This document shows, one piece after another, positions 17,301 through 26,246 of a DNA stretch of 64,000 nt. Source of the stretch: Planctomycetota bacterium (GTDB lineage Bacteria; Planctomycetota; UBA1135; JADKAF01). The first letter of the stretch is position 1, and each line of letters starts with the position of its first letter. The DNA lies in the NCBI GenBank assembly GCA_016719295.1, contig JADKAF010000001.1, forward strand, positions 124,001 through 188,000, given 5' to 3'. The notes under the pieces were generated by a model. It had not been told where the DNA came from and did no database searches. It was given only the letters and a program-made list of their open reading frames with translations. Made by a program: the position numbers and the translations under genes.

Positions 17301-17372
17301 TCGATCAAATCGGGGTCAGACCCCTTTCTGATCGATATCGATCAGTAAGGGGTCTGACCCCGATTTGATCGA
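17301..17372. repeat. REP-like double palindrome A (GGGGTCAGACCCC type)
   Basis: Two 36-base arms in inverted orientation with one mismatch and no spacer. Each arm itself contains GGGGTCAGACCCC or its complement, so it is an inverted pair of small palindromes. It starts four bases after the helicase TAG and ends 30 bases before the sigma factor start, so it could terminate the first operon and crowds the promoter of the second. Confidence 0.9.
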
Positions 17373-17401
17373 TAACGGGCGGCGGGCTGGCGGCGTCGGG
17401 G

Positions 17402-18004
17402 ATGCGGTTCCGATCGGAGCACGGGTTGCCTGGCACGAAGAGCGCGTCGGAGGAGGCCGAAGGGCCGAGCGACGCTGCGCTGCTCGAGGCGGCGCGGCGC
17501 GGGGACGCCCGTGCGTTCACGGCGCTCTACGGGCGGCACGCCCCGCTGGTGCACGCGCTCGCCCTGGGCTGGGTCGATCGCCATGCCGCCGAGGATGTCG
17601 TGCAGGAGGTCTTCGTCCAGGCCTGGCGCAAGCTGGGCGAGCTGCGCGGGGCGGAGCGCTTCCGCGCTTGGATCGCCGCGATCGCTCGCAATCGCGCGCG
17701 CTCGGCGCGGCGCAGCGACGAGCGCCGCGGGCGGCGCCTCGCCCAGGAGATCGCCGTCGATGGCCTTGCTGCGGGGCGCGAAGCGGCTTGCGACGCGGCG
17801 CGCCTCGAGCAGGAAGAGCTGCTCGCAGAGCTGCGCGCTCTGCCCGAGGCCTACCGCGAGACCATCGCGCTGCGCTACGTCGAGGGACTCAGCGCCGAGG
17901 AGATCGCCGCGGTGACCGAGCTCACGCCTGGCTCCGTGCGCGTGAACCTCTGCCGCGGGCTGAAGCTCCTCCGCGAGCGCTGGAGCGGGGAGGCGCACCG
18001 ATGA
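17402..18004 (+). CDS. ECF-family RNA polymerase sigma factor
   Basis: A 200-residue sigma-70 family protein of ECF size. Region 2 is at about residues 27-90 (DARAFTALYGRHAPLVHALAL, AAEDVVQEVFVQAWRKL, FRAWIAAIARNRAR), and region 4 at about 140-195 (LPEAYRETIALRYVEGLSAEEIAAVTELTPGS with an HTH, then VRVNLCRGLKLLRE). It overlaps the next gene, a FecR-like membrane protein, by ATGA, the usual arrangement of an ECF factor with its regulator. The promoter must lie in or near the palindrome that ends at 17372. Start ATG 17402 gives a ~20-residue unstructured leader; an internal start is possible. Confidence 0.9.
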   Translation: MRFRSEHGLPGTKSASEEAEGPSDAALLEAARRGDARAFTALYGRHAPLVHALALGWVDRHAAEDVVQEVFVQAWRKLGELRGAERFRAWIAAIARNRARSARRSDERRGRRLAQEIAVDGLAAGREAACDAARLEQEELLAELRALPEAYRETIALRYVEGLSAEEIAAVTELTPGSVRVNLCRGLKLLRERWSGEAHR

Positions 18005-19038
18005 GCATCGAGCGACCGAACGAGCGTCGCGCGCGGGGCGAGCCGTGGAGAACGGATCCGCTCCCCGGCTTCGAGGGCTACGAGCTGCGCCTCGGCGAGG
18101 CGCTCTCGGGGGCGCGTTGGAGCGGAGCGCTCGATCCTCAGCGGCTCGGTGCCGTTCCTCCGTCGCGGGCGCACTTCTGGCGCGCGATCGGCGGAGCGCT
18201 GCTGGCAGCCGCGGCATGGCTCGCGTGCTGGCTGCTGCTCTTCCGCGGCGACGCGGAGACTGCGTCGAGCGCGAGCGCGCGCTTCGTCGTGCGCTCGGTG
18301 CGCGGCAGCGTCCGCGTCGAGGGCGCTTCCGCACGCGCGTTGGAGGTCGGCGCGACGCTCGCGCCGGGCGATCGTCTCCTCGTCGCCGAAGGTGCGAACC
18401 TCGTGCTCACGGTCGGCGACATCGGCTTCCTCGAGCTCTTGCCCGGCGCGGCGCTGCGCATCGATGCCCCGCTCGACGCTCGCGCCGAGGGCTCCTACCG
18501 AGTGGCCCTCGAGCTCGGAGCCGCCGAGGCGAACGTCGCCGCCGCGCCACGCGTGTTCCAGGTCGGAACTCCCGCGGGCATCGCGGTGGATCTCGGCTGC
18601 AAGTACCGCACGACCGTGCGCGAGGACGGCTTCACGACGCTCGAGGTGCTGAGCGGCGCGGTCTCGTTCGAGGCGCGCGGCCGGAAGCTCCACGTCCCCG
18701 CGGGCGCGCGCCTCAGTTCCTCGCCGGACGCGCCTCCGAGCACGCCGCATTGGAACGACGCGAGCACGCTCTTCCTCGATTCACTGCGCCGCCTCGATGC
18801 CAGCGCGAGCGGAGATCCGCGCGACTTAGAGCAGCTCCTCGCCGAAGCGACGCAGCGCGACTCGCTGACGCTATGGAACCTGCTCGATCATCCCGATGCG
18901 AGCGTGCGGCGCGCGCTCTTCGAAGCGCTCGCCGAGATCGAGGAGCCTCCGAGCGGCGTGACCTTGGAGGCGATCCTCGCGGGCGAGCTCGCCGCGCGCG
19001 AGCGCTGGCGCGACGAGGTCTTCCGGCCTCTGTGGTAG
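18001..19038 (+). CDS. FecR domain membrane protein, putative anti-sigma partner
   Basis: A 345-residue protein with one membrane segment at about residues 60-82 (IGGALLAAAAWLACWLLLF) between a short cytoplasmic part and a large outer part. The outer region at ~95-240 follows the FecR pattern: repeated short strands with VRSVRGSVRVEG, LAPGDRLLVAEGANLVL, PRVFQVGTPAGIAVDLGCKYRT and FTTLEVLSGAVSFEARGR. A helical tail with HEAT-like character (NLLDHPDASVRRALFEALAEIEE) ends the protein. It is co-translated with the ECF sigma factor, so a sensing or sequestering role is likely. The cytoplasmic segment lacks a clear zinc anti-sigma motif, so the exact mechanism is open. Confidence 0.82.
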   Translation: MSIERPNERRARGEPWRTDPLPGFEGYELRLGEALSGARWSGALDPQRLGAVPPSRAHFWRAIGGALLAAAAWLACWLLLFRGDAETASSASARFVVRSVRGSVRVEGASARALEVGATLAPGDRLLVAEGANLVLTVGDIGFLELLPGAALRIDAPLDARAEGSYRVALELGAAEANVAAAPRVFQVGTPAGIAVDLGCKYRTTVREDGFTTLEVLSGAVSFEARGRKLHVPAGARLSSSPDAPPSTPHWNDASTLFLDSLRRLDASASGDPRDLEQLLAEATQRDSLTLWNLLDHPDASVRRALFEALAEIEEPPSGVTLEAILAGELAARERWRDEVFRPLW

Positions 19039-19062
19039 CCGCTCCCCGTCACCGCTGAGCTC

Positions 19063-19092
19063 AGGTGCCTGGCGCTTTCACTGTGCCGTGGG
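19063..19092. repeat. Degenerate half of GGTGCC-type palindrome
   Basis: AGGTGCCTGGCGCTTTCACT followed by GTGC resembles one side of the palindrome at 28274-28320 (AGGTGCCAGGCACCTTAACT). Its inner part supplies the stop codon region of the DUF429 gene. Only one arm remains, so this is a tentative call. Confidence 0.45.
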
Positions 19093-19992
19093 GGGAGCGC
19101 CGAGGATCCAGCCTTCGCAGCGGGCGACTTCGGGCGGGTGGGCGGAGAGATCCCAGAGCTCGGGATGATCGAGATCGGCGCGCAGCGCGGCGCAGGCGAT
19201 CCAGGCGTCGGCTTCGTGCTCGCTGCGAGGAGCGAACGCGCGAGCCGCGCGCGCGGTGATGCCGTAGTGCGTCGCGCGCGCTCGCTGCGCGGCGTCGCTC
19301 CACGCACGCGGATCGGCGCCGCTGCGGAGCCAGGCGAGGCGGGGGAAGACCTCGACCAGCAGCAGCGTCGCGCGTTCGCAGCGCTCCGGCGGATCCATCG
19401 GCCAGATCGCGAGGCGGGAGCCGAGCTCCGCGCGCAGCGCGTGGAGGAGGCGCCAGAGCGAGAAGCTCGCGGCACCCACGGCGGCCGGACCCACGAAGTG
19501 GAAGGTGGAGGACGGCGTCGCTCCCGCGGCTACGGCCGCGGCCGCGCGATCGGTGACGCGCGTGCGATGGCGCCAGCGTGCTCCGCGACCGCGCGGCGTC
19601 AGCAGCCATGGCGACCATGCGTGGTGCGCGTCCAGGTAGATCGCGCCGGCGTAGCCGTCGAGATCGTCCGTGCAGTGCGCCTCGACGGCGGCCCAGAGGC
19701 TCGGCGCGTCGCGAGGCGCATCGGCGAGCCCGGGGAAGTAGCTGCGCTCATCCCACCATGCCGCGCCGAAGGACGCGTCGAAGCCCGCGACCGCGCGCGC
19801 TTTGCCGCTCGCGATCGCGCCGAGGAACGCGCGCAGCGCGCCGCGCGACCAATGCTGCGCGCCGTCGGGCGCGGCGACGAGCTCCGGAGCGCGCGCCCCC
19901 TGCGTCGCGCGCGCCACGCAGAGCCCCGGCAGCGCGGGGCCGCGCGCGCCGCTGCAGTCGATGCCGAGGTAGAGCTCTCGCTCGAGCTTCAC
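19078..19992 (-). CDS. DUF429 domain protein
   Basis: A 304-residue protein of the DUF429 type, an RNase H-like fold of unknown activity. The family opening LGIDCSGA is at residues 9-16, followed by AGFDASFG and, near the end, EADAWIACAALRADL, where acidic residues of the fold usually sit. The start is a GTG at 19992, which overlaps the TGA of the upstream epimerase gene (GTGA) and puts the first strand exactly at residue 8; no better ATG exists. The last codons come from a degenerate palindrome at 19063-19092. Family members have been suggested to be nucleases, but no function is established. Confidence 0.78.
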   Translation of the reverse strand: MKLERELYLGIDCSGARGPALPGLCVARATQGARAPELVAAPDGAQHWSRGALRAFLGAIASGKARAVAGFDASFGAAWWDERSYFPGLADAPRDAPSLWAAVEAHCTDDLDGYAGAIYLDAHHAWSPWLLTPRGRGARWRHRTRVTDRAAAAVAAGATPSSTFHFVGPAAVGAASFSLWRLLHALRAELGSRLAIWPMDPPERCERATLLLVEVFPRLAWLRSGADPRAWSDAAQRARATHYGITARAARAFAPRSEHEADAWIACAALRADLDHPELWDLSAHPPEVARCEGWILGAPPTAQ

Positions 19993-20912
19993 GCCGGAGC
20001 GACCTCGCGGGCGCCGAGCACCGCGCGCAGCGCCGCGCCGAGCTCGGGATGACGGAACGCGAAGCCATGCTCGGTCAGAAAGCGCGGCTCGACGCGCGCG
20101 CTCGCGAGCAAGAGCTCGTTCGCCATCTCGCGCCCGAGCATCATGCGCGCGGCGAAGGCCGGCAGCGGGAAGATCGTCGGCCGGCGCAGCGCGCTGCCGA
20201 GCGCGCGCGTGAAGTGCGCGTTCGTGACCGGCGCGGGCGCGGTGGCGTTGATCGGCCCCGACCAGCTCGGCTCGTCGAGTGAGCGCAGATAGATCGCGAC
20301 CAAGTCCTCGAGCGCGATCCAGCTCCACCACTGCCGCCCGCTGCCGATGCGCCCACCCACGCCGAGGCGGAAGGGGAGGAGCATCTTCGCCAGCGCGCCG
20401 CCCTCGCGCGCGAGGACGAGGCTGGTCCGCAGATGCACGACGCGGCCGCCGCGCGCGCGCAGTGGATCCGCCTGTGCTTCCCACGCCACGCAGGTCTCGG
20501 CGAGGAAGCCCGTGCCGGCCCGGCTCGCTTCGTCCAGGCGCTCCTCCCCGCGATCGCCGTAGAACCCGGTCGCGGAGGCCGCGAGGAAGGGCGGCGGCTC
20601 GGCGCACGCGGCGCAGAGGCTCGCGGCGAGGAGCCGCGTGCCTTCGATGCGGCTGCTCGCGATCGCGGCGCGTCGCGCGGCGGTCCAGCGCCCGGCGCCG
20701 ACGTTCTCGCCGGCGAGGTGCACGACCGCGTCGAAGCCGCGCAGATGGTCCGGATCGAGCCAGCCTCCTCGCGGATCCCAGGGGATCTCCAGCGGCGAGC
20801 GCGGCGCGCGACGCACGAGGCTCGCGACCGTGTCGCCACGAGCGCGCAGCGCCGCCGCGAGGGCCTGCCCGACGAGTCCGCTCGCCCCGCTGATCAGCAC
20901 GCGACGTCCCAT
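19989..20912 (-). CDS. TIGR01777 family NAD(P)-binding epimerase
   Basis: A 307-residue SDR-type protein of the TIGR01777 (YfcH/SulA-like) family. The dinucleotide motif ISGASGLVGQAL is at the very start, followed by VVHLAGENVGAGRWTAARRAAI, the diagnostic SRIEGTRLL, SATGFYGDRGEERLDE, VAWEAQADPLRARGGRVVHLRTSLVL and the C-terminal DUF1731-like region PTIFPLPAFAARMMLGREMANELLLAS. The ATG at 20912 is favoured over the one ten codons upstream because of the AAGGGG site before it and because the Rossmann strand starts there. Reaction and substrate are unknown even for E. coli YfcH. It is coupled to the DUF429 gene. Confidence 0.9.
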   Translation of the reverse strand: MGRRVLISGASGLVGQALAAALRARGDTVASLVRRAPRSPLEIPWDPRGGWLDPDHLRGFDAVVHLAGENVGAGRWTAARRAAIASSRIEGTRLLAASLCAACAEPPPFLAASATGFYGDRGEERLDEASRAGTGFLAETCVAWEAQADPLRARGGRVVHLRTSLVLAREGGALAKMLLPFRLGVGGRIGSGRQWWSWIALEDLVAIYLRSLDEPSWSGPINATAPAPVTNAHFTRALGSALRRPTIFPLPAFAARMMLGREMANELLLASARVEPRFLTEHGFAFRHPELGAALRAVLGAREVAPA

Positions 20913-21064
20913 GGCGACCCCTTTCTCCACAGATGGCTCCACCGGATGCCCCAGGGGACGCCAACGCGCTTGACCGCTCGCGCGTAGCTCCCCTTAATGT
21001 TCGCCCTCCGCGGGGCGAAGACCCCCCGCAGCTCTGGCGTACGAACGACATCCGGAGATCAACA

Positions 21065-21796
21065 ATGACCGCATCGAGGCCGATGATCGAGGCCGAGAGT
21101 CTGTCGAAGTTTTACGGCAGCTTCGCCGCGATCCAAGACATCAGCTTCCAGGTGCAGGCCGGCGAGATCGTCGCGTTCCTCGGCCCCAACGGGGCCGGGA
21201 AGTCCACGACGATGAAGATCTTGACGGGCTTCCTCGCGCCTTCCAAGGGACACGCCCGCATCGCCGGGATCGATGTCCAAGAGGATCGCATCCGCGCCGC
21301 GCGCAGCTTGGGCTACCTGCCCGAGAACGGGCCTCTCTATCCCGACATGACGCCGCGCGCTCTGCTGCACTTCTTCGGCGAGGCCCGCGGGCTCTCCTCG
21401 CAGAAGATGCGCGAGCGCTTCGCCGAGGTCGTGGAGACCTGCTCGCTGCAGGAGGTGCTCGAGAAGCCGATCCACAAGCTCTCGAAGGGCTACCGCCAGC
21501 GCGTCGGCATGGCGCAGGTGCTGCTGCACGAGCCCGAGGTGCTGATCCTGGACGAGCCCACCTCGGGCCTCGATCCGAACCAGATCCTGCACATGCGCGA
21601 GACGATCAAGAAGCTCGGCGAGAAGCGCACCTTGCTGCTCTCGACCCACATCCTCCAGGAGGTCGACGCCGTCGCGGACCGCGTGCTGATGGTCGCGGGT
21701 GGTCGCCTCGTGTTCGACGGGACGCCGAAGGAGCTGCGCGCGCGCGGCGGCGGCGATCTCGACCAAGCCTTCCACAAGATGACGGGGGCCGCCTGA
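21065..21796 (+). CDS. ABC transporter ATP-binding protein of Gldg-type system
   Basis: A 243-residue ABC ATPase: Walker A GPNGAGKSTTMK at about residues 39-50, Q-loop region SLGYLPENGPLYPDMT, signature LSKGYRQRVG (an LSKGY variant typical of this GldA/NatA-like group), Walker B VLILDEPTSGLDPNQ and the switch His in LLSTHILQEV. The ATG at 21065 follows GGAG by eight bases; the upstream part of the open frame has no family similarity. It lies immediately before the permease/GldG fusion and the DUF4340 gene, with one-base spacing and then an ATGA overlap, so the three form one transporter operon. Confidence 0.95.
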   Translation: MTASRPMIEAESLSKFYGSFAAIQDISFQVQAGEIVAFLGPNGAGKSTTMKILTGFLAPSKGHARIAGIDVQEDRIRAARSLGYLPENGPLYPDMTPRALLHFFGEARGLSSQKMRERFAEVVETCSLQEVLEKPIHKLSKGYRQRVGMAQVLLHEPEVLILDEPTSGLDPNQILHMRETIKKLGEKRTLLLSTHILQEVDAVADRVLMVAGGRLVFDGTPKELRARGGGDLDQAFHKMTGAA

Positions 21797-21797
21797 G

Positions 21798-24503
21798 ATG
21801 AGCATCTCCTCCGCTGCTGCTGCCGGCGCGAGCGCGCCGTCGCTGGGCCAGCCCCAAGGCTGGTCGATCGTTCGCGCCATCGCCAAGCGCGACGCCCGCT
21901 CGTGGTTCGGCAACCCCGCGGGCTACGTCTTCGTCACGATCTTCGTCGTCCTCTGCGCGCTCTTCCTCTTCTCGGACGCGTTCTTCCAGAACAACGCCGC
22001 GAGCCTGGACAGCCTGAACGCGGTCTTCCCGATGCTGCTCGTCGTGCTGATCCCCGCGATCACGATGAGCATCTGGGCGGCGGAGCGCGCCTCGGGCACC
22101 GAAGAGCTCCTGCTCACCTTGCCGGCGAGCGATCTGCACATCGTGCTCGGCAAGTATCTCGCCGCCGCGGCGATCTACACGACGACGCTGGCGTTCACGG
22201 TCCCGCAGGTCGCGCTGCTCTGGTTGCTCGGCAATCCGGACGGCTTCCTCGTGGTCTCGAACTACCTGGGCTACTGGCTGCTCGGTCTCGCGCTGATCGG
22301 CGCGGGCATGATCGGCTCGCAGCTCTCCGCGAACCTCACCGTCTCCTTCATCCTCGGCGCGGTCCTCTGCGGCGGGGTGGTCTACGCCGAGCAGCTCTTC
22401 GGCCTCATCTTCCCGGCGGACCTCATCCGCGCGTGGCTGCTGAACTTCCCGGTGGCCCTCTTCGGTGAGATGTCGCGAGGTTTGGTCTCGATCTCCGCGC
22501 TGGTGCTCTACGGCGGGATGATCGCGGCGTTCCTCTACTTCAACCTGCTCCTGCTCTCGCGCCGGCACTGGCGCGGCGGGGAGCCGGTGCACCTCTCGCT
22601 GCGCTTCGTGGCGCTCGGAGCCGCGGCGCTGGGCGCGACCTTCCTGATGAGCAACCTCGGCGGGAAGATCGATGCCACGAGCGAAGGGATCCACTCGCTC
22701 AGCGAGCAGACGCTCGCGATCCTGGACGGTCTCGATCCGGAGCGTCCGGTGAACGTCGAGGCCTTTCTCTCGCCCGAGGTGCCGAATGAGTTCGTCGCGG
22801 TGCGCCGCGACGTGGAGAACCTCCTGCGGCGCTATGAGTCGAAGAGCGGCGGCAAGGTGCGCGTGCGCCTGGTCGAGTGCGAGCGCTACTCGGAGGAGGC
22901 GCGCTCGGCCGAGCAGAAGTACGGCATCCAAGCGGCCGAGATCTACGGCGACGAGGGCGGGGCACCCAAGCAGTTCTGGGTCTACCTCGGCCTGGCGGTG
23001 ACCTGCGGCGCGGAGGAGAACGTGATCCCGTTCCTCTCCAATCGCCTGAGCGTCGAATACGAGATCACGCGCTCGATCCGCTCGGTGGCGCAGACGAAGC
23101 GTCGCAAGCTCGGCGTGCTGAAGACCGACCTCGATCTGATGGGCGGCTTCGACATGCAGGCGATGCGCTCGCTCCCGCCCTGGCAGATCGTGCGCGACCT
23201 GAAGCTCCAGTACGAAGTGATCCAGGTCGATCCCGAGAAGGACTATCCCGCGGATCTCGACGTGCTGCTCGCACCTCTGGCGAACACCTTGCCGCAGGCG
23301 CAGCTCGAGCGCTTCGGAGCCTACATCAAGGCCGGGAACCCGGTGGTCTGGCTGGACGATCCGCTGCCGGTGAGCTCGATGGGGAACGGCGCCAATGACC
23401 AGCGCCGCTCGAAGAACCAGAACCCGATGTTCGGCGGCGGTCAGGACCAACCCGAGCCGAAGGGTGACTTCACCGGCCTGCTGAACGAGCTGGGCATCCG
23501 CTGGCCGATGACGAACGTGGTGTGGGACGTCTACAACCCGCACCCGCAATTCGAGGACCGCATGTCGCCGGCCATCGTGTTCGTCGGCAAGGACTCGCGC
23601 GGCCGCATGCCGTTCAACGGCGAGGAGGCGATCTCCTCCGGCCTGCAAGAGATGGCGCTCCTCTGGGCCGGTGAGGTGGAGTCGAGCGGGGTGAGCGGCT
23701 TGCAGTGGAAGCCTCTCCTCGGCTCGTCGGCGACCTCGGGGACGACGAGCTTCCAGAGCTTCCAGCGCCCGAACATGTTCGGCATGCCCGAGTTTGACCC
23801 CAACCCTCCGATCCGGCGCACGATCCGCGCCGATCGCGCGATGGCCTGCCGCGTGCGCGGCAAGCTGAAGCCGGAGGACAGCAAGCCGATCGATCTCGTC
23901 TTCGTCGCCGACGTCGACATGATCTCGAACGAGTTCTACTCGCTGCGCGGGGGCCAGGGCTCGCCGTTCAACTTCGACAACATCACCTTCGCGTTGAACG
24001 CGATCGACGAGCTCGCGGGCGACCGTTCGTTCGTCGAGCTCCGCAAGCGCCGACCGCTTCAGCGCACGCTCTCCACGATCGAGGAGCGGACCGAGGTCTC
24101 GAAGCAGGCCTGGATCCAAGAGAAGGAGAAGGCCGAGGACGCGGCGAAGGAAGCGCTCGACAAGGCGCAGGCGAGCCTCGACGCGGCGGTGAAGAAGATC
24201 CAGGAGTCGACGGAGCTCGACGAGGAGTCGAAGGCCATCCAGATCCGCTCGGTGCAGGAAGTCGAGCAGCGCCGCTTGGATCTCGCCAAGGCGCAGATCA
24301 ACGACGCGAAGGAACGCAAAGTCGAAGAGGCCAACGCGAAGCGGCACCTCGAGCAGCGAGAGATCCGCGACTTCTACACCTGGCTCGGCATCGGCATCTC
24401 GCCGGTGCTCTCCGTCCTCGTCGGTTTCCTGGTGTTCATCTCGAAGCGCGCGCGGGAACGCGAAGCGATCCCGGCGGCGCGGCTGAAGGGAGGTGTGGCA
24501 TGA
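21798..24503 (+). CDS. Gldg family fusion: ABC-2 permease plus GldG-like auxiliary domain
   Basis: A 901-residue protein. Residues ~20-270 form an ABC-2 type permease with six hydrophobic segments (GYVFVTIFVVLCALFLFSDAF, MLLVVLIPAITMSIWAAERA and so on). Residues ~280-700 match the extracytoplasmic GldG/ABC_transp_aux region (HSLSEQTLAILDGLDPERPVN, NRLSVEYEITRSIRS, VWLDDPLPV). A charged coiled coil follows at about 770-855, then a C-terminal membrane helix (GIGISPVLSVLVGFLVFISK). Fusion of the permease and the auxiliary protein is common in planctomycetes. In Flavobacteria GldA/F/G support gliding; here the substrate is unknown and gliding need not be involved. Confidence 0.92.
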   Translation: MSISSAAAAGASAPSLGQPQGWSIVRAIAKRDARSWFGNPAGYVFVTIFVVLCALFLFSDAFFQNNAASLDSLNAVFPMLLVVLIPAITMSIWAAERASGTEELLLTLPASDLHIVLGKYLAAAAIYTTTLAFTVPQVALLWLLGNPDGFLVVSNYLGYWLLGLALIGAGMIGSQLSANLTVSFILGAVLCGGVVYAEQLFGLIFPADLIRAWLLNFPVALFGEMSRGLVSISALVLYGGMIAAFLYFNLLLLSRRHWRGGEPVHLSLRFVALGAAALGATFLMSNLGGKIDATSEGIHSLSEQTLAILDGLDPERPVNVEAFLSPEVPNEFVAVRRDVENLLRRYESKSGGKVRVRLVECERYSEEARSAEQKYGIQAAEIYGDEGGAPKQFWVYLGLAVTCGAEENVIPFLSNRLSVEYEITRSIRSVAQTKRRKLGVLKTDLDLMGGFDMQAMRSLPPWQIVRDLKLQYEVIQVDPEKDYPADLDVLLAPLANTLPQAQLERFGAYIKAGNPVVWLDDPLPVSSMGNGANDQRRSKNQNPMFGGGQDQPEPKGDFTGLLNELGIRWPMTNVVWDVYNPHPQFEDRMSPAIVFVGKDSRGRMPFNGEEAISSGLQEMALLWAGEVESSGVSGLQWKPLLGSSATSGTTSFQSFQRPNMFGMPEFDPNPPIRRTIRADRAMACRVRGKLKPEDSKPIDLVFVADVDMISNEFYSLRGGQGSPFNFDNITFALNAIDELAGDRSFVELRKRRPLQRTLSTIEERTEVSKQAWIQEKEKAEDAAKEALDKAQASLDAAVKKIQESTELDEESKAIQIRSVQEVEQRRLDLAKAQINDAKERKVEEANAKRHLEQREIRDFYTWLGIGISPVLSVLVGFLVFISKRAREREAIPAARLKGGVA

Positions 24504-26218
24504 GCGGCAATCCCTGGATGCGTACCGGCATCTTCCTCGGCAGCGCGGTCGGTCTCGTCGCGCTGGCCCTCGTGACGCGACCCGGCGCGCGCGAGCCCGA
24601 GTTCTTCCGCGAGGAAGGCTCGCTCTTCTTTCCCGGGTTCACCGACCCCGGGCAGGCGGCGAAGCTCGAGGTGACCGCGCTCGACAAGACCGGGACCATC
24701 ATCAAGCCCTTCGCCGTCGAGAAGCAGGACGGGCGCTGGACCATCCCCTCGCACTACGGCTATCCAGCGGACGCCGAAGAGCGCATGGGCAAGGCCGCGG
24801 GCCTCTTCATCGGTCTGACGAAGAAGGGCGTCCGCTCGGACAACGCGAGCGATCACGCGCGCTTCGGCGTCGTCGATCCCAGCGATGAGTCGCTCGATTC
24901 CGCGGGCCGCGGGCAGAAGGTGATCTTCCGCGACACCGCCGGCAACGAGCTCGCCTCGCTGATCCTCGGCAACAAGATCCGCGAGGAGGGCGGCGGCGAG
25001 CAGGGCCTGCGCTTCGTGCGCGAGCCTGGGAAGAAGCGGGTCTATACCGCGGCGATCCCGAGCGAGCTCAGCACCGCGTTCGGCGACTGGATCGAGAAGG
25101 ACCTCCTCAAGATCCAGTCTTGGGACGTGGAGAAGCTCGTCTTCGACAACCACAGCATCGACGAGACCCAGATGGTCCTCGTGCCGGGCGAGAAGCTCGA
25201 GTTCACGAAGAAGGACTACAAGTGGGTCCTCTCCGATCTCCAACCCGGCGAGGAGATGAAGGAGGACAAGGTCCGCGACGCCGGCTCGGAGCTGGATCGG
25301 ATCCAGATCGTGGGTGTCCGTCGCAAGAAGGAGGGCATCACGGCGGATCTGAAGACCGCGCGGGGCATCGAGGCGCAGATGATCGCCGATTGGCTCCAGC
25401 GGCGCGGCTTCTACCCGGTGCGCGGCGGCGACATCAAGTCGGATGAAGGCGAGCTGATCGCCGTCACCAACAAGGGCGTCAAGTACACCTTGCGCTTCGG
25501 CCAGGTCGTCTACGGCGACGAGGAGTCGCTGAGCGCCGGCAGCGAGGACGAGGCCGCCAAGAAGGAAGGCGAAGCGCCGAAGGACGAGGAGAAGAAGGAG
25601 GGGGTCAAGCCCAACCGCTATCTCCTGGTCTCCGTCGAGTTCGACCCGACGGGCGTCGCGAAGCCGGCCGAGCCCAAGCCGACCGAGGACCTGGTGAAGA
25701 AGCGCGAGAGCTCGCGCGACGCGATCCAGCAGGTGAACGAGGCGCTCACGAAGTACCGCGACGCGCACGAGCAGAAGTTCCCGAAGGCCCTCGCCGAGCT
25801 CACGACCGACGCCGCTGCGGGCTTGAAGGAGCTGCCGAAGGACGCGTGGGGGAAGGAGCTCTCCTACAGCTACGACGAGGCCACGAACACCTACGTGCTC
25901 GCGGTCCTCGGCGCCGATGGCGCGATCGGCGGCGACGGCGAGAACTTCGACCTCGACAGCAAGGCGCTGGATCAGGTCGGCAGCTTCCGCAAGCTCTACG
26001 ACGACTGGGTCGCCGCGGAGAAGAAGGAGGAAGACGGCAAGAAGGAGGCCGCGACCCTCGCGAAGCGCTTCGAACCTTGGTACTACGTCATCGACGCGGC
26101 GAGCTTCGACAAGCTGCGCGTGAAGCGCGCCGACGTGGTGAAGGCCCCCGAGGCCGGTCCGCCCGCTCCGCCCGGAGGCGAAGCCGGCGGGACGCCGCCT
26201 CCGGGAGGCGGCGGCTAG
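24500..26218 (+). CDS. DUF4340 protein with GspG-like insert, third Gldg-operon gene
   Basis: A 572-residue membrane-anchored protein starting with one hydrophobic helix (residues 7-24). Several DUF4340-type repeats follow, with pattern WTIPSHYGYPAD...RSDN and VIFRDTAGNELASLILG, and the typical YYVIDAASFDKLR near the end. Between about residues 410 and 490 there is a stretch that looks like the C-terminal domain of the type II secretion pseudopilin GspG: LTKYRDAHEQKFPKALAEL, then LPKDAWGKELSYSYDE and LGADGAIGGDGENFDLD, which holds the acidic loop that binds calcium in GspG. The tail is Pro/Gly-rich. It overlaps the permease gene by ATGA. Function unknown. Confidence 0.85.
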   Translation: MSGNPWMRTGIFLGSAVGLVALALVTRPGAREPEFFREEGSLFFPGFTDPGQAAKLEVTALDKTGTIIKPFAVEKQDGRWTIPSHYGYPADAEERMGKAAGLFIGLTKKGVRSDNASDHARFGVVDPSDESLDSAGRGQKVIFRDTAGNELASLILGNKIREEGGGEQGLRFVREPGKKRVYTAAIPSELSTAFGDWIEKDLLKIQSWDVEKLVFDNHSIDETQMVLVPGEKLEFTKKDYKWVLSDLQPGEEMKEDKVRDAGSELDRIQIVGVRRKKEGITADLKTARGIEAQMIADWLQRRGFYPVRGGDIKSDEGELIAVTNKGVKYTLRFGQVVYGDEESLSAGSEDEAAKKEGEAPKDEEKKEGVKPNRYLLVSVEFDPTGVAKPAEPKPTEDLVKKRESSRDAIQQVNEALTKYRDAHEQKFPKALAELTTDAAAGLKELPKDAWGKELSYSYDEATNTYVLAVLGADGAIGGDGENFDLDSKALDQVGSFRKLYDDWVAAEKKEEDGKKEAATLAKRFEPWYYVIDAASFDKLRVKRADVVKAPEAGPPAPPGGEAGGTPPPGGGG

Positions 26219-26246
26219 CAGCGACCCTTCGAGCTCAGAGGCAGCG

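Noticed and set aside
17301..17372. Insertion sequence or transposon end
   Set aside because: No transposase, target duplication or terminal repeat pair delimits a mobile unit; a REP-like element fits better.
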